From: Bacteroidales bacterium
GTDB taxonomy: Bacteria > Bacteroidota > Bacteroidia > Bacteroidales > UBA932
Direction: 5' to 3'
Length of the DNA: 35,235 nt
NCBI GenBank assembly: GCA_017480345.1
Contig: JAFVAU010000023.1
Coordinates: forward strand, 1 to 35,235
Made by a program: the position numbers and the translations under genes. Below, piece by piece: positions 8,596 to 19,833 of the stretch (positions are counted from its first letter, which is position 1; every line of letters starts with the position of its first letter). The notes under the pieces are model-generated. The model was not told where the DNA came from and did not search any database. It saw only the letters and a list, made by a program, of their open reading frames with translations.

Positions 8596-9963
8596 GTGAA
8601 TCAACGGACATACATAGCCATCGACCTGAAGTCCTTCTACGCTTCGGTGGAATGCGTGGCGCGGGGCCTGGACCCGCTCCAGGCAAGGCTGGTGGTGGCC
8701 GATGACTCCCGCACGGACAAAACCATCTGCCTGGCCGTCTCCCCCGCCCTGAAGGCGTACGGCGTCCCCGGCCGACCCCGTCTGTTTGAGGTGAAGCAGC
8801 AGATTGAACGCCTGGGAAGGGAGAACCCGGCGCTGGAGCTTGACTTTATCACCGCCAAGCCCCGCATGGCCAAGTATCTGGAAGTGAGCGGCCAGGTGTA
8901 CAGCGTGTACCTTCGGCTCATCGCCCCGGAAGACATTCATGTCTATTCCATCGACGAAGTCTTCATTGATGCCACGGAGTACCTTCGGATGTACAGTGTG
9001 GATGCCCATACGCTGGCCATGCGCCTGATCAAGGATGTCCTGAGGGAGACCGGCGTCACCGCCACGGCGGGCATCGGCCCCAACCTGTATCTGGCCAAGG
9101 TGGCCATGGACATTGAGGCCAAGCACCGGAAGGCCGATGCGAACGGCGTGCGCATAGCGGAACTCACGGAGATGAGCTACCGGCAGAAGTACTGGACGCA
9201 TAGGCCCCTGACGGATTTCTGGCGCATCGGGCATGGGACGGAGGCCCGGCTGGCATCGGCCGGCATGTATACGCTGGGAGACGTGGCCCGGATGTCCCTC
9301 AGGAACGAAGATGTGCTGTATAAGCTCTTCGGAATCAATGCGGAGCTGCTCATAGACCACGCCTGGGGCTGGGAGCCCTGCACCATGGCCGATATCAAGG
9401 GCTATCGTCCCGGCGCCAGTAGCCTCTCCAGCGGGCAAGTGCTCATGGAACCCTATTCCTTCGAAAAGGCCCGCCTCATCGTGCGGGAGATGACGGACCT
9501 GCTGTCCTTAGACCTGGTGGAAAAGCGCCTGGTGACCACCCAGCTGGTGCTGCATGTGGGTTATGAAGCCGGCAAGGGAAAAGGGCCCATGGTGAAGGAC
9601 TGGTACGGCCGCCCCACCCCCAAGCCGGCGCACGGTTCCGTGAACCTTCCCTTCGCCACGTCGGCCACTTCCATCCTGCTCCGCGGCATGATGGAACTCT
9701 TCGATAAAATAGTTGACGGAAATCTTTTTGTCAGACGTGTTTACGTTGTTGCATCTCAAGTAAAGAGAGAGGAAGAGGTGGATGGCCTTCAGATGAGTCT
9801 TTTCGACGATGCGACGGACACTTCCCGGGAGCGGAAACAGCAGGAAGTCATCCTGGAAATCCGTCGGAAATTCGGGAAGAACGCCATCCTCAAAGGAATG
9901 AATTTCGAGGAGGGCGCCACCACCCGCGAACGCAACAGGCAGATAGGAGGACATCACGAATGA
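8596..9963 (+). CDS. Y-family DNA polymerase (UmuC/UvrX-like)
   Basis: 455 aa from a GTG codon, which is the only start that keeps the catalytic Asp (D10 in AIDLKSFYASVE) near the N-terminus. The palm continues with YSIDEVFID (117-125), whose D120 and E121 complete the metal site. Little-finger domain follows, and a beta-clamp binding peptide QMSLF is at 399-403. These enzymes copy past DNA lesions. The overall look is the Gram-positive UvrX/YqjW and Bacteroidota UmuC type, not DinB proper. It overlaps the next ORF by ATGA, and that ORF encodes a YolD-like protein, which is the partner usually found beside UvrX-type polymerases. No umuD-like protease gene is nearby. Confidence 0.85.
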   Translation: MNQRTYIAIDLKSFYASVECVARGLDPLQARLVVADDSRTDKTICLAVSPALKAYGVPGRPRLFEVKQQIERLGRENPALELDFITAKPRMAKYLEVSGQVYSVYLRLIAPEDIHVYSIDEVFIDATEYLRMYSVDAHTLAMRLIKDVLRETGVTATAGIGPNLYLAKVAMDIEAKHRKADANGVRIAELTEMSYRQKYWTHRPLTDFWRIGHGTEARLASAGMYTLGDVARMSLRNEDVLYKLFGINAELLIDHAWGWEPCTMADIKGYRPGASSLSSGQVLMEPYSFEKARLIVREMTDLLSLDLVEKRLVTTQLVLHVGYEAGKGKGPMVKDWYGRPTPKPAHGSVNLPFATSATSILLRGMMELFDKIVDGNLFVRRVYVVASQVKREEEVDGLQMSLFDDATDTSRERKQQEVILEIRRKFGKNAILKGMNFEEGATTRERNRQIGGHHE

Positions 9964-10136
9964 ATACCCCGTACGACGACATCATCCACCTGGAGCATCC
10001 TACCTCCAAGAAGCATCCCCGCATGGCCCGGCTGGACCGTGCCGCCCAGTTCGCCCCCTTTGCCGCCCTGAAGGGGTATGAGGAGGTGATAGACGAAAAT
10101 CGGCAGAAAAACGAAAATAATTTCTTATCTTTGTGA
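9960..10136 (+). CDS. YolD-like small protein
   Basis: 58 aa, ATG overlapping the polymerase stop by four bases. The core RMARLDRAAQFAPFAALKGY (21-40) is the signature of YolD-like proteins in Clostridia and Bacteroidota, which are typically about 60-140 aa and encoded next to UvrX/YqjW polymerases. Their function is not firmly established, and a UmuD-like accessory role has been proposed. Here the C-terminus stops soon after the core (EEVIDENRQKNEN...), shorter than many relatives. The last codons carry the -7 promoter element of ligA. Confidence 0.75.
   Translation: MNTPYDDIIHLEHPTSKKHPRMARLDRAAQFAPFAALKGYEEVIDENRQKNENNFLSL
10126..10133 (+). promoter_or_regulatory. -7 promoter element of ligA
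   Basis: TATCTTTG matches TAnnTTTG exactly. It lies in the last codons of the YolD-like gene and about 36 bases before the ligA ATG. No clear -33 element. Confidence 0.45.
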
Positions 10137-12229
<2,093 letters not shown>

Positions 12230-12231
12230 CT

Positions 12232-14448
12232 ATGAGTTTTTCTGAGTTTGGTCAAAAGGATTATGAACTGATTTCCCGGGCTTGGGAGGTGCTCAAGGCA
12301 TCGGCCCAGAAGCGTTGTGCCGACGAAGAGGAGTTGGATGTGGTGCGGCAGGCCTTCGACTTTGCCAACCATGCCCATCATAATGTAAGACGTCGCAGCG
12401 GAGAGCCTTACATGCTCCATCCCATCGCCGTGGCGCAGATTGTGGTGGATGATATCGGCCTGGGGTACAAGTCCATATCGGCCGCCCTCCTGCACGATGT
12501 GGTGGAAGACACGGATTATACCGTAGAAGATATCCGGGAGCGTTTTGGAGACCGCATCGCCCTGCTGGTGGACGGGCTCACCAAAATCAAGAATGTGCTG
12601 GATACGCCCAGCATGCAGGCGGAGAATTTCAAGCGCATCCTGCTCACCCTCAACGACGACGTGCGCGTGGTCCTCATCAAACTGGCCGACCGTCTTCACA
12701 ACTGCCGCACCATCGAGCACATGCCGGAGCACAAGCGGGACAAGATTCTCTCCGAGACCATGTTCATCTTCATTCCGCTGGCCCATCGGCTGGGCTTGTA
12801 CAGCATCAAAACGGAAATGGAGAACATCTGGCTCCGTTTCAAGGAACCGGAGGCCTACGAGGACATCAAGACGCGGATAGAAAGGAGTGTGGCGGAAAAA
12901 GGCCGGGAAATGGCGGATTTTGTGCTGCCCATTGAAGAGGCGCTCACGCGTGCCGGCTTCCACTTTGAAATCAAGAAGCGCATCAAGACGCCCTATTCGG
13001 TCTGGAACAAGATGCAGACCAAGGGAATCAGCTTTGAGGAGGTCTATGACCTGTACGCCATCCGCATTATCTTTGAGACAGACCCCCGGTCGGCCGAAAG
13101 CGAACGAGACCAGTGCTACCATATCTTCTCCATCATCACGGGCATCTACCGCTACATGCCGGAGCGCCTGAGAGACTGGGTGAAACATCCCAAATCCAAC
13201 GGTTATGAGGCTCTGCACTGTACGCTGCTGAGTTCTTCCGGCGTATGGGTGGAGGTCCAGATCCGCACCCGTCGCATGGACGACATTGCGGAAAAGGGCT
13301 TTGCCGCCCACTGGGTGTACAAGCAGCACGGCACCATGGGAGAAGGAGACTACGAGATGGACGCCTGGCTGGACCGCATCAAGGAAATCCTGGCCAATCC
13401 GGACGTAAATGCCGTGGAACTGCTGGATATCGTCCACAACGACCTCACCACCACGGACATCTATCTCTTTACCCCCAAGGGAGAGCAGCGCAGCCTGCCC
13501 AAGGGCTCAACGGCTTTGGACTTTGCCTATGCCATCCATACGGAGATTGGCAACAAGGCCATCGCCGCCAAAGTGAACCAGCATCTGGTGCCACTGAATA
13601 CGGAACTCAAGACCGGGGACAAGGTGGAAATCATAACGGCCGAAGACGGGAAACCGCAGCCGGAATGGCTCAAATTCCTGGTCACCCACCGCGCCCGCAA
13701 TGTAGTGTCGGATTATTTCAAGACCCAGCGCAAGCAGGCCTGTGATTATGGTCGCAGCTCGCTGGAGAATGCCTTGCAGGCCCTGGGATATGAGGCCGAT
13801 GAGTCCACCCTTCAGCGGCTGGATGCCGCCTACAACGTGGGTACCCGCGAAGAGCTGTATTATGCTATCGGCGTGGGCCAGGTGAACCTGGACAACCTTT
13901 CGGAGGTGATGAAGCGCTCCACCGGAGGAAAGCTTTCCTGGATCCGGAAGATGTTCCGTTCCGAGAGCAAGGAAGAGGAAAAGCCGGCGGAGAATACCTT
14001 CATCATCGGCTCATCAGACCCCGATGCCCCGCATTTTTCCATCGCCACCTGTTGCAATCCCATCCCCGGAGACCCTGTTGTGGGCATCAAGGCGCCCGAC
14101 GGCACCGTTACCATCCACAAGAAAACCTGCCCGGTGGCAGACCGCATCGCCGCGCAGCACGGAGACTGGGTGGTGGTTCCCAAATGGCTGGAACAGGCCG
14201 AGGATACCTCTTTCCCCGTCCGCATCACCCTCAAGGGCCTGGACCGGGTGGGCATGCTCAACGAAATTACCCGCCGGGTATCCCTGGTCATGGGCGTGAA
14301 CATGCGCCGGCTCAACCTGGCGGCCGAGGGCGGCCTTTTCGAAGGCTATATAGACCTGTATGTGAATTCCCGTGACATCCTGGAAAAGATGATCAAGAAA
14401 CTCTCTTCCATTGAGGGAATAGAAAATGTAAGCAGAAGCGAACTATGA
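12232..14448 (+). CDS. rel: Bifunctional (p)ppGpp synthetase/hydrolase (Rel/SpoT)
   Basis: 738 aa. It makes and degrades the stringent-response alarmone. The HD hydrolase domain has H88-D89 in ALLHDVVED and LADRLHN. The synthetase domain carries KKRIKTPYSVWNKM, the YDLYAIRIIF strand and HPKSNGYEALH. A TGS domain (DIYLFTPKGEQRSLPKGSTA) follows, then the CC/zinc region with ATCCNPIPGD, and an ACT domain near 665-738. Both catalytic halves look intact, so this is probably the single long RSH of the cell, but only the window is visible. Its stop codon overlaps the next start (ATGA). Confidence 0.95.
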   Translation: MSFSEFGQKDYELISRAWEVLKASAQKRCADEEELDVVRQAFDFANHAHHNVRRRSGEPYMLHPIAVAQIVVDDIGLGYKSISAALLHDVVEDTDYTVEDIRERFGDRIALLVDGLTKIKNVLDTPSMQAENFKRILLTLNDDVRVVLIKLADRLHNCRTIEHMPEHKRDKILSETMFIFIPLAHRLGLYSIKTEMENIWLRFKEPEAYEDIKTRIERSVAEKGREMADFVLPIEEALTRAGFHFEIKKRIKTPYSVWNKMQTKGISFEEVYDLYAIRIIFETDPRSAESERDQCYHIFSIITGIYRYMPERLRDWVKHPKSNGYEALHCTLLSSSGVWVEVQIRTRRMDDIAEKGFAAHWVYKQHGTMGEGDYEMDAWLDRIKEILANPDVNAVELLDIVHNDLTTTDIYLFTPKGEQRSLPKGSTALDFAYAIHTEIGNKAIAAKVNQHLVPLNTELKTGDKVEIITAEDGKPQPEWLKFLVTHRARNVVSDYFKTQRKQACDYGRSSLENALQALGYEADESTLQRLDAAYNVGTREELYYAIGVGQVNLDNLSEVMKRSTGGKLSWIRKMFRSESKEEEKPAENTFIIGSSDPDAPHFSIATCCNPIPGDPVVGIKAPDGTVTIHKKTCPVADRIAAQHGDWVVVPKWLEQAEDTSFPVRITLKGLDRVGMLNEITRRVSLVMGVNMRRLNLAAEGGLFEGYIDLYVNSRDILEKMIKKLSSIEGIENVSRSEL

Positions 14449-16250
14449 GACAGTCCCTGAAAAAATTCCTTCCGCTTGTTCCGGCCAGCCTGATTCTGGG
14501 AAGCCTAATCTTTCCCTGGGGCTGTGCCAACACCACCACGCCGCCCACCGGAGGTCCCAAGGACACCATCCCGCCCGTCCTCAAGAAGGTGGAGCCGCTG
14601 CCTGCAACGGTGAACGTTCCCACCAAAAAGACCAAACTGCGTTTCACCTTCAACGAGTACGTGAAAATCAAGGATGCCAACGCCGTCTACCTGTCCCCTC
14701 CTTTGGAGAAAAAGCCCAAGGCGACCATCCGCGGAAAATCCCTGGAAGTGAGCTTTGAGAGCGACCTGGACAGCAACACCACCTATACGCTGGACCTGAC
14801 GGGAGCCCTGGCAGACAACAACGAGGGCAACCTCTTCCCCGGGTTTACGCTGGTTTTCTCTACCGGTTCGCAGATAGATTCCATGTGCCTGACGGGACAG
14901 GTGCAGGACTGCAACACGCTCATGCCCGTCAAGGGCGCCACCGTGGTCCTGTACAAGGACCATTCAGACTCGGCCGTCTTCCTCAAGCGTCCGGTGGCGG
15001 CGGCCAAGACGGACGACTGGGGCTTCTTCTCCATCCGTAACATCCAGGACACCCTGTACCGCGTTTACGCCATCAAGGACGAGAACAACAACAATATGTA
15101 CGACCCTGAAAGCGAGCGCATCGCCTTCCTGGATACCCTGTTCCGTCCCACCACCGTCTATAATGACTCCCTGTACGAGTTCAAGAAGTTTGACATGAAG
15201 GATACGGCCCTCTGCCTGGCCCGTTATCCCCAGGTAGAGCTGAACCTGTTCCGGGAAACCCCCTCCAAACAGTTTATCGTGAAGAAGGAAAGAGTGGGGC
15301 CCCGTACGGCCTACCTTACCTTCATGGCTCCCAACGCCAAGATTCACGACCTCCGCATCAAAGGCCTTCCCCGCGAGAAACTCATCCGCCAGTTCAACCT
15401 TCAGCGGGATTCCCTGGAGCTCTGGGTGAACGACCAGCGCAAGATGCCGGACACCCTGCAGCTGGTGGTCAAATACGACAAGACGGACACGACAGGAGCC
15501 CTGATTCCCCAGGAAGAGCTGGTGAAGCTCACTTACAGCAAAGAGCTCCGGGCGGAACTCATGAAAAAGGAAAGGAATTACCGCGACCGCAAGCATGAGG
15601 ACACCATCGCCGTCATGACCACCCAGGCCGATCCCACCCGTGTGGAGCAATACGGCTTCGAGATAGAGTTCAAGTATCCCCTCATCCAGGATTCATGGGA
15701 TTCCCTGAAACTGAAGGCCATCAATCCGCGCCAGCAGGAATCGGCCGGGAAATACGACATCATCCGGGACAGCACCAACCTGAGGATGTTCCGGGTCATG
15801 CCCAGAGACCCTTTCCAGCCGGGTTACGATTATATCCTAAAGATTCCCCACCGGGGTTTCCGGGATGTGAACGGGTATTACAATGACTCAACACAGCTTA
15901 AGGTGACCTTGCCCAACGACGAGAAACTCAGCTCCATAACACTGGAATTGAGCGGTGTTCACAATCGATATATCGTGGACCTGCTGGGAGAAAAGCGGGA
16001 CAAGGTGATCCGCAGTTTCATCGTGGATGCCGACGGTCCCCTGGTGTTCCCCTATCTTAAGCAGGGTTCCTATTGCCTCCGTATCACGGAAGACAAGAAC
16101 CGCAATGCCCTGGTGGATACCGGAGACCTCCTGCAGCACCGTCAGCCGGAAAAGGTACGTTTCTTCAAGCCGGACGACCAAGTCCTTATCAAAGTGCTGG
16201 AGCGCGCGGAAATGGTGTGGAAGATTAATCTGGAGGAGATGTTCCGATGA
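14445..16250 (+). CDS. Ig-like domain lipoprotein (Big_5 type)
   Basis: 601 aa. A lipoprotein signal ends FPWGC with the lipidated Cys at residue 27. The next residues, TTTPPTGGPKDTIPPV, introduce an SbsA-type Ig-like domain (about 40-140), a common architecture of Bacteroidota lipoproteins with no assigned function. A middle segment (about 150-230) resembles a carboxypeptidase-regulatory fold (PVKGATVVLYKD ... IKDENNNNMYD). The protein should be anchored in the periplasm or on the outer membrane. It overlaps rel upstream and the barrel gene downstream by four bases each. Confidence 0.75.
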   Translation: MRQSLKKFLPLVPASLILGSLIFPWGCANTTTPPTGGPKDTIPPVLKKVEPLPATVNVPTKKTKLRFTFNEYVKIKDANAVYLSPPLEKKPKATIRGKSLEVSFESDLDSNTTYTLDLTGALADNNEGNLFPGFTLVFSTGSQIDSMCLTGQVQDCNTLMPVKGATVVLYKDHSDSAVFLKRPVAAAKTDDWGFFSIRNIQDTLYRVYAIKDENNNNMYDPESERIAFLDTLFRPTTVYNDSLYEFKKFDMKDTALCLARYPQVELNLFRETPSKQFIVKKERVGPRTAYLTFMAPNAKIHDLRIKGLPREKLIRQFNLQRDSLELWVNDQRKMPDTLQLVVKYDKTDTTGALIPQEELVKLTYSKELRAELMKKERNYRDRKHEDTIAVMTTQADPTRVEQYGFEIEFKYPLIQDSWDSLKLKAINPRQQESAGKYDIIRDSTNLRMFRVMPRDPFQPGYDYILKIPHRGFRDVNGYYNDSTQLKVTLPNDEKLSSITLELSGVHNRYIVDLLGEKRDKVIRSFIVDADGPLVFPYLKQGSYCLRITEDKNRNALVDTGDLLQHRQPEKVRFFKPDDQVLIKVLERAEMVWKINLEEMFR

Positions 16251-17101
16251 AAAAACTGCTTACACTCATAGGAACCTTGCTCTTGGCGGCGCCGCTCACT
16301 TTTGCGCAGGTAGACCTCCAGAAGGAGTTCTTCTCCCTTCCGGATACGGTGACCAACGCCTATCTGGACAGCGTAAAGATTAACGTGAAGGCCCCCAACG
16401 ACTACTGGATGGTGGGCGTTTATGGCGGCCTCTCGCTCCAATACGGCTATTACAACCCCACCCGTCTGGTGGACTGGCAGCTGAAATACCCTGTCTTCGG
16501 TTTTTCCGTAATCCGTCAATACACCATGTTCGGGATTTTCCCCAATATGGGATTGGAATTCGGCGCCCAGTTAAATTATGAAGGCTATAAGTTCAAAACC
16601 AACAATGAGACGGGCTATCGGCCCACGGAATCAGGTGCTTACTCGGCTGTGATGACGGTGCCGGAAGCCTTTATGCTCTCGCATTTCCATATAGACTTTG
16701 GCGAGCATTTCAAGCTGATGGCCAAGGTGGGCCTTTACGGCGGTTACCGGCTCAAGATAGCCCGCCAGCTGGACGAGGCCTTTGTCGGGAGCAATTACGA
16801 GCAGTACATCAATGAATTCCGGGATTATGACCGCCGCATCACCTATGGTTTGATGGGCGGCGTGGGAATGGGCGTCATGCTGGGCCGCTTTGAGATTCAC
16901 CTCATGGCCAATGTGAAATGGGGGTGGAGCTCGTTCTGGAAACCGGATTATGCCAGCCCGTATTATTACCGTTACGCCTATCCCCTGGATGGCGCCGTCA
17001 CCCTGGGTGCCTATTATCAGTTGACTCCCCGTCACGGCCATACCGATGCGCAGCTCCGCAAGCTGGCCCGCAAACTGGTGGCCGAAGAGCAGAATAAATA
17101 G
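16247..17101 (+). CDS. Putative outer-membrane beta-barrel protein
   Basis: 284 aa. A Sec signal peptide (residues 1-20, ending TFAQ) is followed by repeated amphipathic strands rich in Gly, Tyr and Phe (GVYGGLSLQYGYY, FPNMGLEFGAQLNYEG, MAKVGLYGGYRLK, YGLMGGVGMGVML), the look of a small PorT/OmpW-like barrel. It does not end in an aromatic residue: a charged tail (LRKLARKLVAEEQNK) follows the last strand. I do not recognise a specific family and assign no function. Its start overlaps the lipoprotein gene and ispG begins one base after its stop, so it sits within the rel-to-ispG operon. Confidence 0.6.
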   Translation: MKKLLTLIGTLLLAAPLTFAQVDLQKEFFSLPDTVTNAYLDSVKINVKAPNDYWMVGVYGGLSLQYGYYNPTRLVDWQLKYPVFGFSVIRQYTMFGIFPNMGLEFGAQLNYEGYKFKTNNETGYRPTESGAYSAVMTVPEAFMLSHFHIDFGEHFKLMAKVGLYGGYRLKIARQLDEAFVGSNYEQYINEFRDYDRRITYGLMGGVGMGVMLGRFEIHLMANVKWGWSSFWKPDYASPYYYRYAYPLDGAVTLGAYYQLTPRHGHTDAQLRKLARKLVAEEQNK

Positions 17102-17102
17102 T

Positions 17103-18356
17103 ATGAAAGAAGCTTTATCTACCCGTGAGGTCCGCGTAGGAACCTCCGTCGTCATCGGAAGCGGTCATCCCATCGTGGTGCAGACCATGTGCAACACCCA
17201 TACGGCCGATGTCCAGGCCACCGTGGCCCAGTGCAGGCGCCTGGCCGCCGCCGGATCCCAGCTTATCCGCATTACCGTCCCCTCCATGGCCGATGTGGCC
17301 CACCTTCAGGAGATTCACATGCAGCTCCGTTCGGAGGGCATCCAGACTCCCCTTGTGGCCGATATTCACTTCTCCTCCGAGATTGCCATGGCAGTGGTTC
17401 CAGTGGTGGAGAAAATCCGCATCAACCCCGGCAACTTCCATCCGGACCATGAGAAGGCACGGGCCCTCTTCGGAGAGTTCCTGGAGCTTTGCAAGAAATA
17501 CGACCGGGCCATCCGCATCGGCCTGAATCACGGCTCCCTTGGCAAGTATATCGTGGAGAAATACGGCAATACGCCCGAGGCCATGGCTCTGGCGGCCATG
17601 GAATGGGTTGACATGTGCATAGATGCCCATTTCTATAATGTTGTGGTGTCTCTGAAGGCCTCCAACACCGTGGTGATGGTGAATGCCTACCGGGAACTGG
17701 CCCGCAGGATGCAGGAGCGCGGCGTGGTATTTCCCTTGCATGTGGGCGTAACGGAAGCCGGCAACGGAGACAGCGGCCGCATCAAGAGCTGCGTAGCCAT
17801 CTCCACCCTCCTGTCCGAGGGCATCGGCAACACCATCCGGGTTTCCCTTACGGAGGACCCTGCCAACGAACTTCCCGTAGCGCAGTATCTGGCGCACCGC
17901 TTTTCGGATGCGCCCTCTGCGGTTCTGAGCGAACGCGAAGAGACCATTCTCAAGGCGGCCTGCGACTGGGGCGCCCCCCTGCTGAACCACGAGATTGATG
18001 ATGTCCCCATTGCCGACGAATACCTCAAGGATGAGCTCTTACAGGCTTGCAGGCGCCGCTTCTACAAGCCGGAATACATTGCCTGCCCCGGCTGCGGCCG
18101 AACGCTCTACAACCTGGAAGAGACCTTCAACAAGGTAAAGGAGGCCACCGCCGGCTTCAAGGATGTGGTGATTGCCGTGATGGGCTGCATCGTGAACGGT
18201 CCCGGAGAGATGGCCGATGCAGACTACGGCTATGTGGGAGAAGGTTTCGGCAAGGTGACCCTCTACCGTAAAAAAGAACCCGTCCTCAGGCATATACCTG
18301 AAGACGAGGCCGTTGAAAAACTCGTAGAATTAATCCGGCAGGACCGCCAGGATTGA
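17103..18356 (+). CDS. ispG: IspG (GcpE), 4-hydroxy-3-methylbut-2-enyl diphosphate synthase, compact
   Basis: 417 aa. A [4Fe-4S] enzyme of the MEP isoprenoid pathway. The ATG at 17103 is chosen because homology starts there; the frame also opens 19 codons upstream inside the barrel gene. The TIM-barrel domain (1-255) resembles the long Bacteroidota/plant/chlamydial type (VQTMCNTHTADV, LVADIHF, KIRINPGNF). Cluster cysteines C328, C331 (CPGCGRT) and C362 (MGCIVNGPGE) are present. The long type normally has a ~200-aa middle domain (A*). Here only about 60 residues separate the two catalytic domains, with what looks like the tail of A* (TILKAACDWGAPLL). Its last 27 bases overlap the end of psd on the other strand. 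Confidence 0.93.
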   Translation: MKEALSTREVRVGTSVVIGSGHPIVVQTMCNTHTADVQATVAQCRRLAAAGSQLIRITVPSMADVAHLQEIHMQLRSEGIQTPLVADIHFSSEIAMAVVPVVEKIRINPGNFHPDHEKARALFGEFLELCKKYDRAIRIGLNHGSLGKYIVEKYGNTPEAMALAAMEWVDMCIDAHFYNVVVSLKASNTVVMVNAYRELARRMQERGVVFPLHVGVTEAGNGDSGRIKSCVAISTLLSEGIGNTIRVSLTEDPANELPVAQYLAHRFSDAPSAVLSEREETILKAACDWGAPLLNHEIDDVPIADEYLKDELLQACRRRFYKPEYIACPGCGRTLYNLEETFNKVKEATAGFKDVVIAVMGCIVNGPGEMADADYGYVGEGFGKVTLYRKKEPVLRHIPEDEAVEKLVELIRQDRQD

Positions 18357-19001
18357 TTCTACGGCTTTTACCTTATCTCCCACCTTCACTTTTACTTCGG
18401 CTTCCAGCGGGACGAACATGTCTATGCGGGAGCCGAATTTGATTACGCCGCACTGCTCTCCCCGGTATTCCACATGACCGGGCTCCGAGTAGCACACGAT
18501 GCGGCGGGCAAAAGTGCCGGCAATCTGCTTGAAGAACACTTCTCCGTGCTTGTTCTTGAGGCAGGAAGAAGAATGCTCATTGAGCTCCGAAGACTTGGGA
18601 TGGAAGGCCAGGAGGTATTTTCCGGGGTGATACTCGTAGTAGTTCACCTCTCCGCTGATGGGCCAGAAGTTGCAGTGGACGTCGAAGAAATTCATGTACA
18701 CGGAAATCTGGATGCAGTCCCGCTTGAGGAATTCCTTCTCATACACCTTCTCTACAATCACCACTTTCCCGTCGGCCACGGAGGTGACCAGGCGGTCATT
18801 GTCCGGATCCGGCGTATTGCGGTCCGGCACGCGGAAAAACCAGGTAATGAAGAGGATGAAGGCAATGAGCACCAGGCAGATGGGCAGGCTGATCCAAATG
18901 TTATGGATGAAATGAGCCGTCAGGAAAATGAGCACGGCACAGACCGCCCAGCTGCCCAGGATGGTTCCGTAAGAGTCTCTGTCTATTTTAATGATGCGCA
19001 T
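18330..19001 (-). CDS. psd: Phosphatidylserine decarboxylase, short type
   Basis: 223 aa. It decarboxylates phosphatidylserine to phosphatidylethanolamine at the inner membrane. Two membrane segments lie at about 15-55. The self-cleavage site is the Gly190-Ser191 pair in KFGSRIDMF, where Ser becomes the pyruvoyl group; the short type uses this GS in place of the LGST of E. coli Psd. YMNFFDVHCN and HPGKYLLAFHPKSSELNE are family landmarks. The gene follows cdsA by one base, pairing CDP-diacylglycerol synthesis with phospholipid head-group synthesis. The 3' end overlaps ispG tail to tail by 27 bases. Confidence 0.93.
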   Translation of the reverse strand: MRIIKIDRDSYGTILGSWAVCAVLIFLTAHFIHNIWISLPICLVLIAFILFITWFFRVPDRNTPDPDNDRLVTSVADGKVVIVEKVYEKEFLKRDCIQISVYMNFFDVHCNFWPISGEVNYYEYHPGKYLLAFHPKSSELNEHSSSCLKNKHGEVFFKQIAGTFARRIVCYSEPGHVEYRGEQCGVIKFGSRIDMFVPLEAEVKVKVGDKVKAVESILAVLPD

Positions 19002-19002
19002 G

Positions 19003-19833
19003 CTAGATAAGGCTGAAAATTAGCAGATAAACATAGCCGGTGGGAATGGCGAAAAGGGCGCTGTCAAAGCGGTCCAGCAGTCCCCCGTGTCCGGGAATAA
19101 GGTTTCCGGAATCTTTTATTCCGGCCGATCGTTTCCAAAGGGATTCAAACAGGTCTCCAAACACGCCACACACATGCATGAGGGTGGCCATGAAGAGAAC
19201 ATGTACCGGCGGGAAGGCCAAAAGACCGGTTTTGTACAGGATCCACGCTGCTAAGAGTACGGTGACCCAACCGCCGATGAATCCGGCCCAGGATTTCTTG
19301 GGAGAGATTTCCGGGCACATCTTGGCCGGCCACACTTTCTGCCCCAGGAGCATCCCGAAGCAGTAGGCCCCCACGTCCGAAGCCCAGATGATGATAAAGA
19401 ACGCCAGCATCAGCAGGCCGCTGAACTCCCCGTCTTTGCAAACCACGGCATTGGACAGGGCCAGCGGAAGGCCGATATACAAAAGCCCCGCGTAGAGGAA
19501 GCCCGTTTTCTGAAAATCCTTATGGTCTTTTTCGAAAATGGTACCAATCATGATGCTCAGCACCAGAAGAATGCCCACCCCGATGATCCAGGCTTTCTGT
19601 CCGCCAAAGAAATAGTAATTCCCCGCCAGGAACAGGATGACTCCGGCCAAAATGGCTTCCACTTGCGAGGTTCTGTAACTATGTCCCATCGTCATCTTGT
19701 AAAACTCATACAACATGACGCCTGTAATAAAGGCAAACAGGAGTTTGAACAGGTGCTCAGAAAACAGAAGTCCTCCCAGCATCACTGCCAGGAAGAGGAC
19801 TCCGAATATGCTGCGCTTTACGGTTGTATTCAT
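19003..19833 (-). CDS. cdsA: Phosphatidate cytidylyltransferase CdsA
   Basis: 276 aa polytopic membrane protein with about seven or eight hydrophobic segments. It makes CDP-diacylglycerol from phosphatidate and CTP. The CDS signature is complete near the C-terminus: KRSAGIKDSGNLIPGHGGLL followed by DRFD. SPKKSWAGFIGG is the conserved upstream loop. The ATG overlaps the ftsH stop by four bases, and the order rsfS-ftsH-cdsA-psd is a Bacteroidota arrangement. Confidence 0.95.
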   Translation of the reverse strand: MNTTVKRSIFGVLFLAVMLGGLLFSEHLFKLLFAFITGVMLYEFYKMTMGHSYRTSQVEAILAGVILFLAGNYYFFGGQKAWIIGVGILLVLSIMIGTIFEKDHKDFQKTGFLYAGLLYIGLPLALSNAVVCKDGEFSGLLMLAFFIIIWASDVGAYCFGMLLGQKVWPAKMCPEISPKKSWAGFIGGWVTVLLAAWILYKTGLLAFPPVHVLFMATLMHVCGVFGDLFESLWKRSAGIKDSGNLIPGHGGLLDRFDSALFAIPTGYVYLLIFSLI

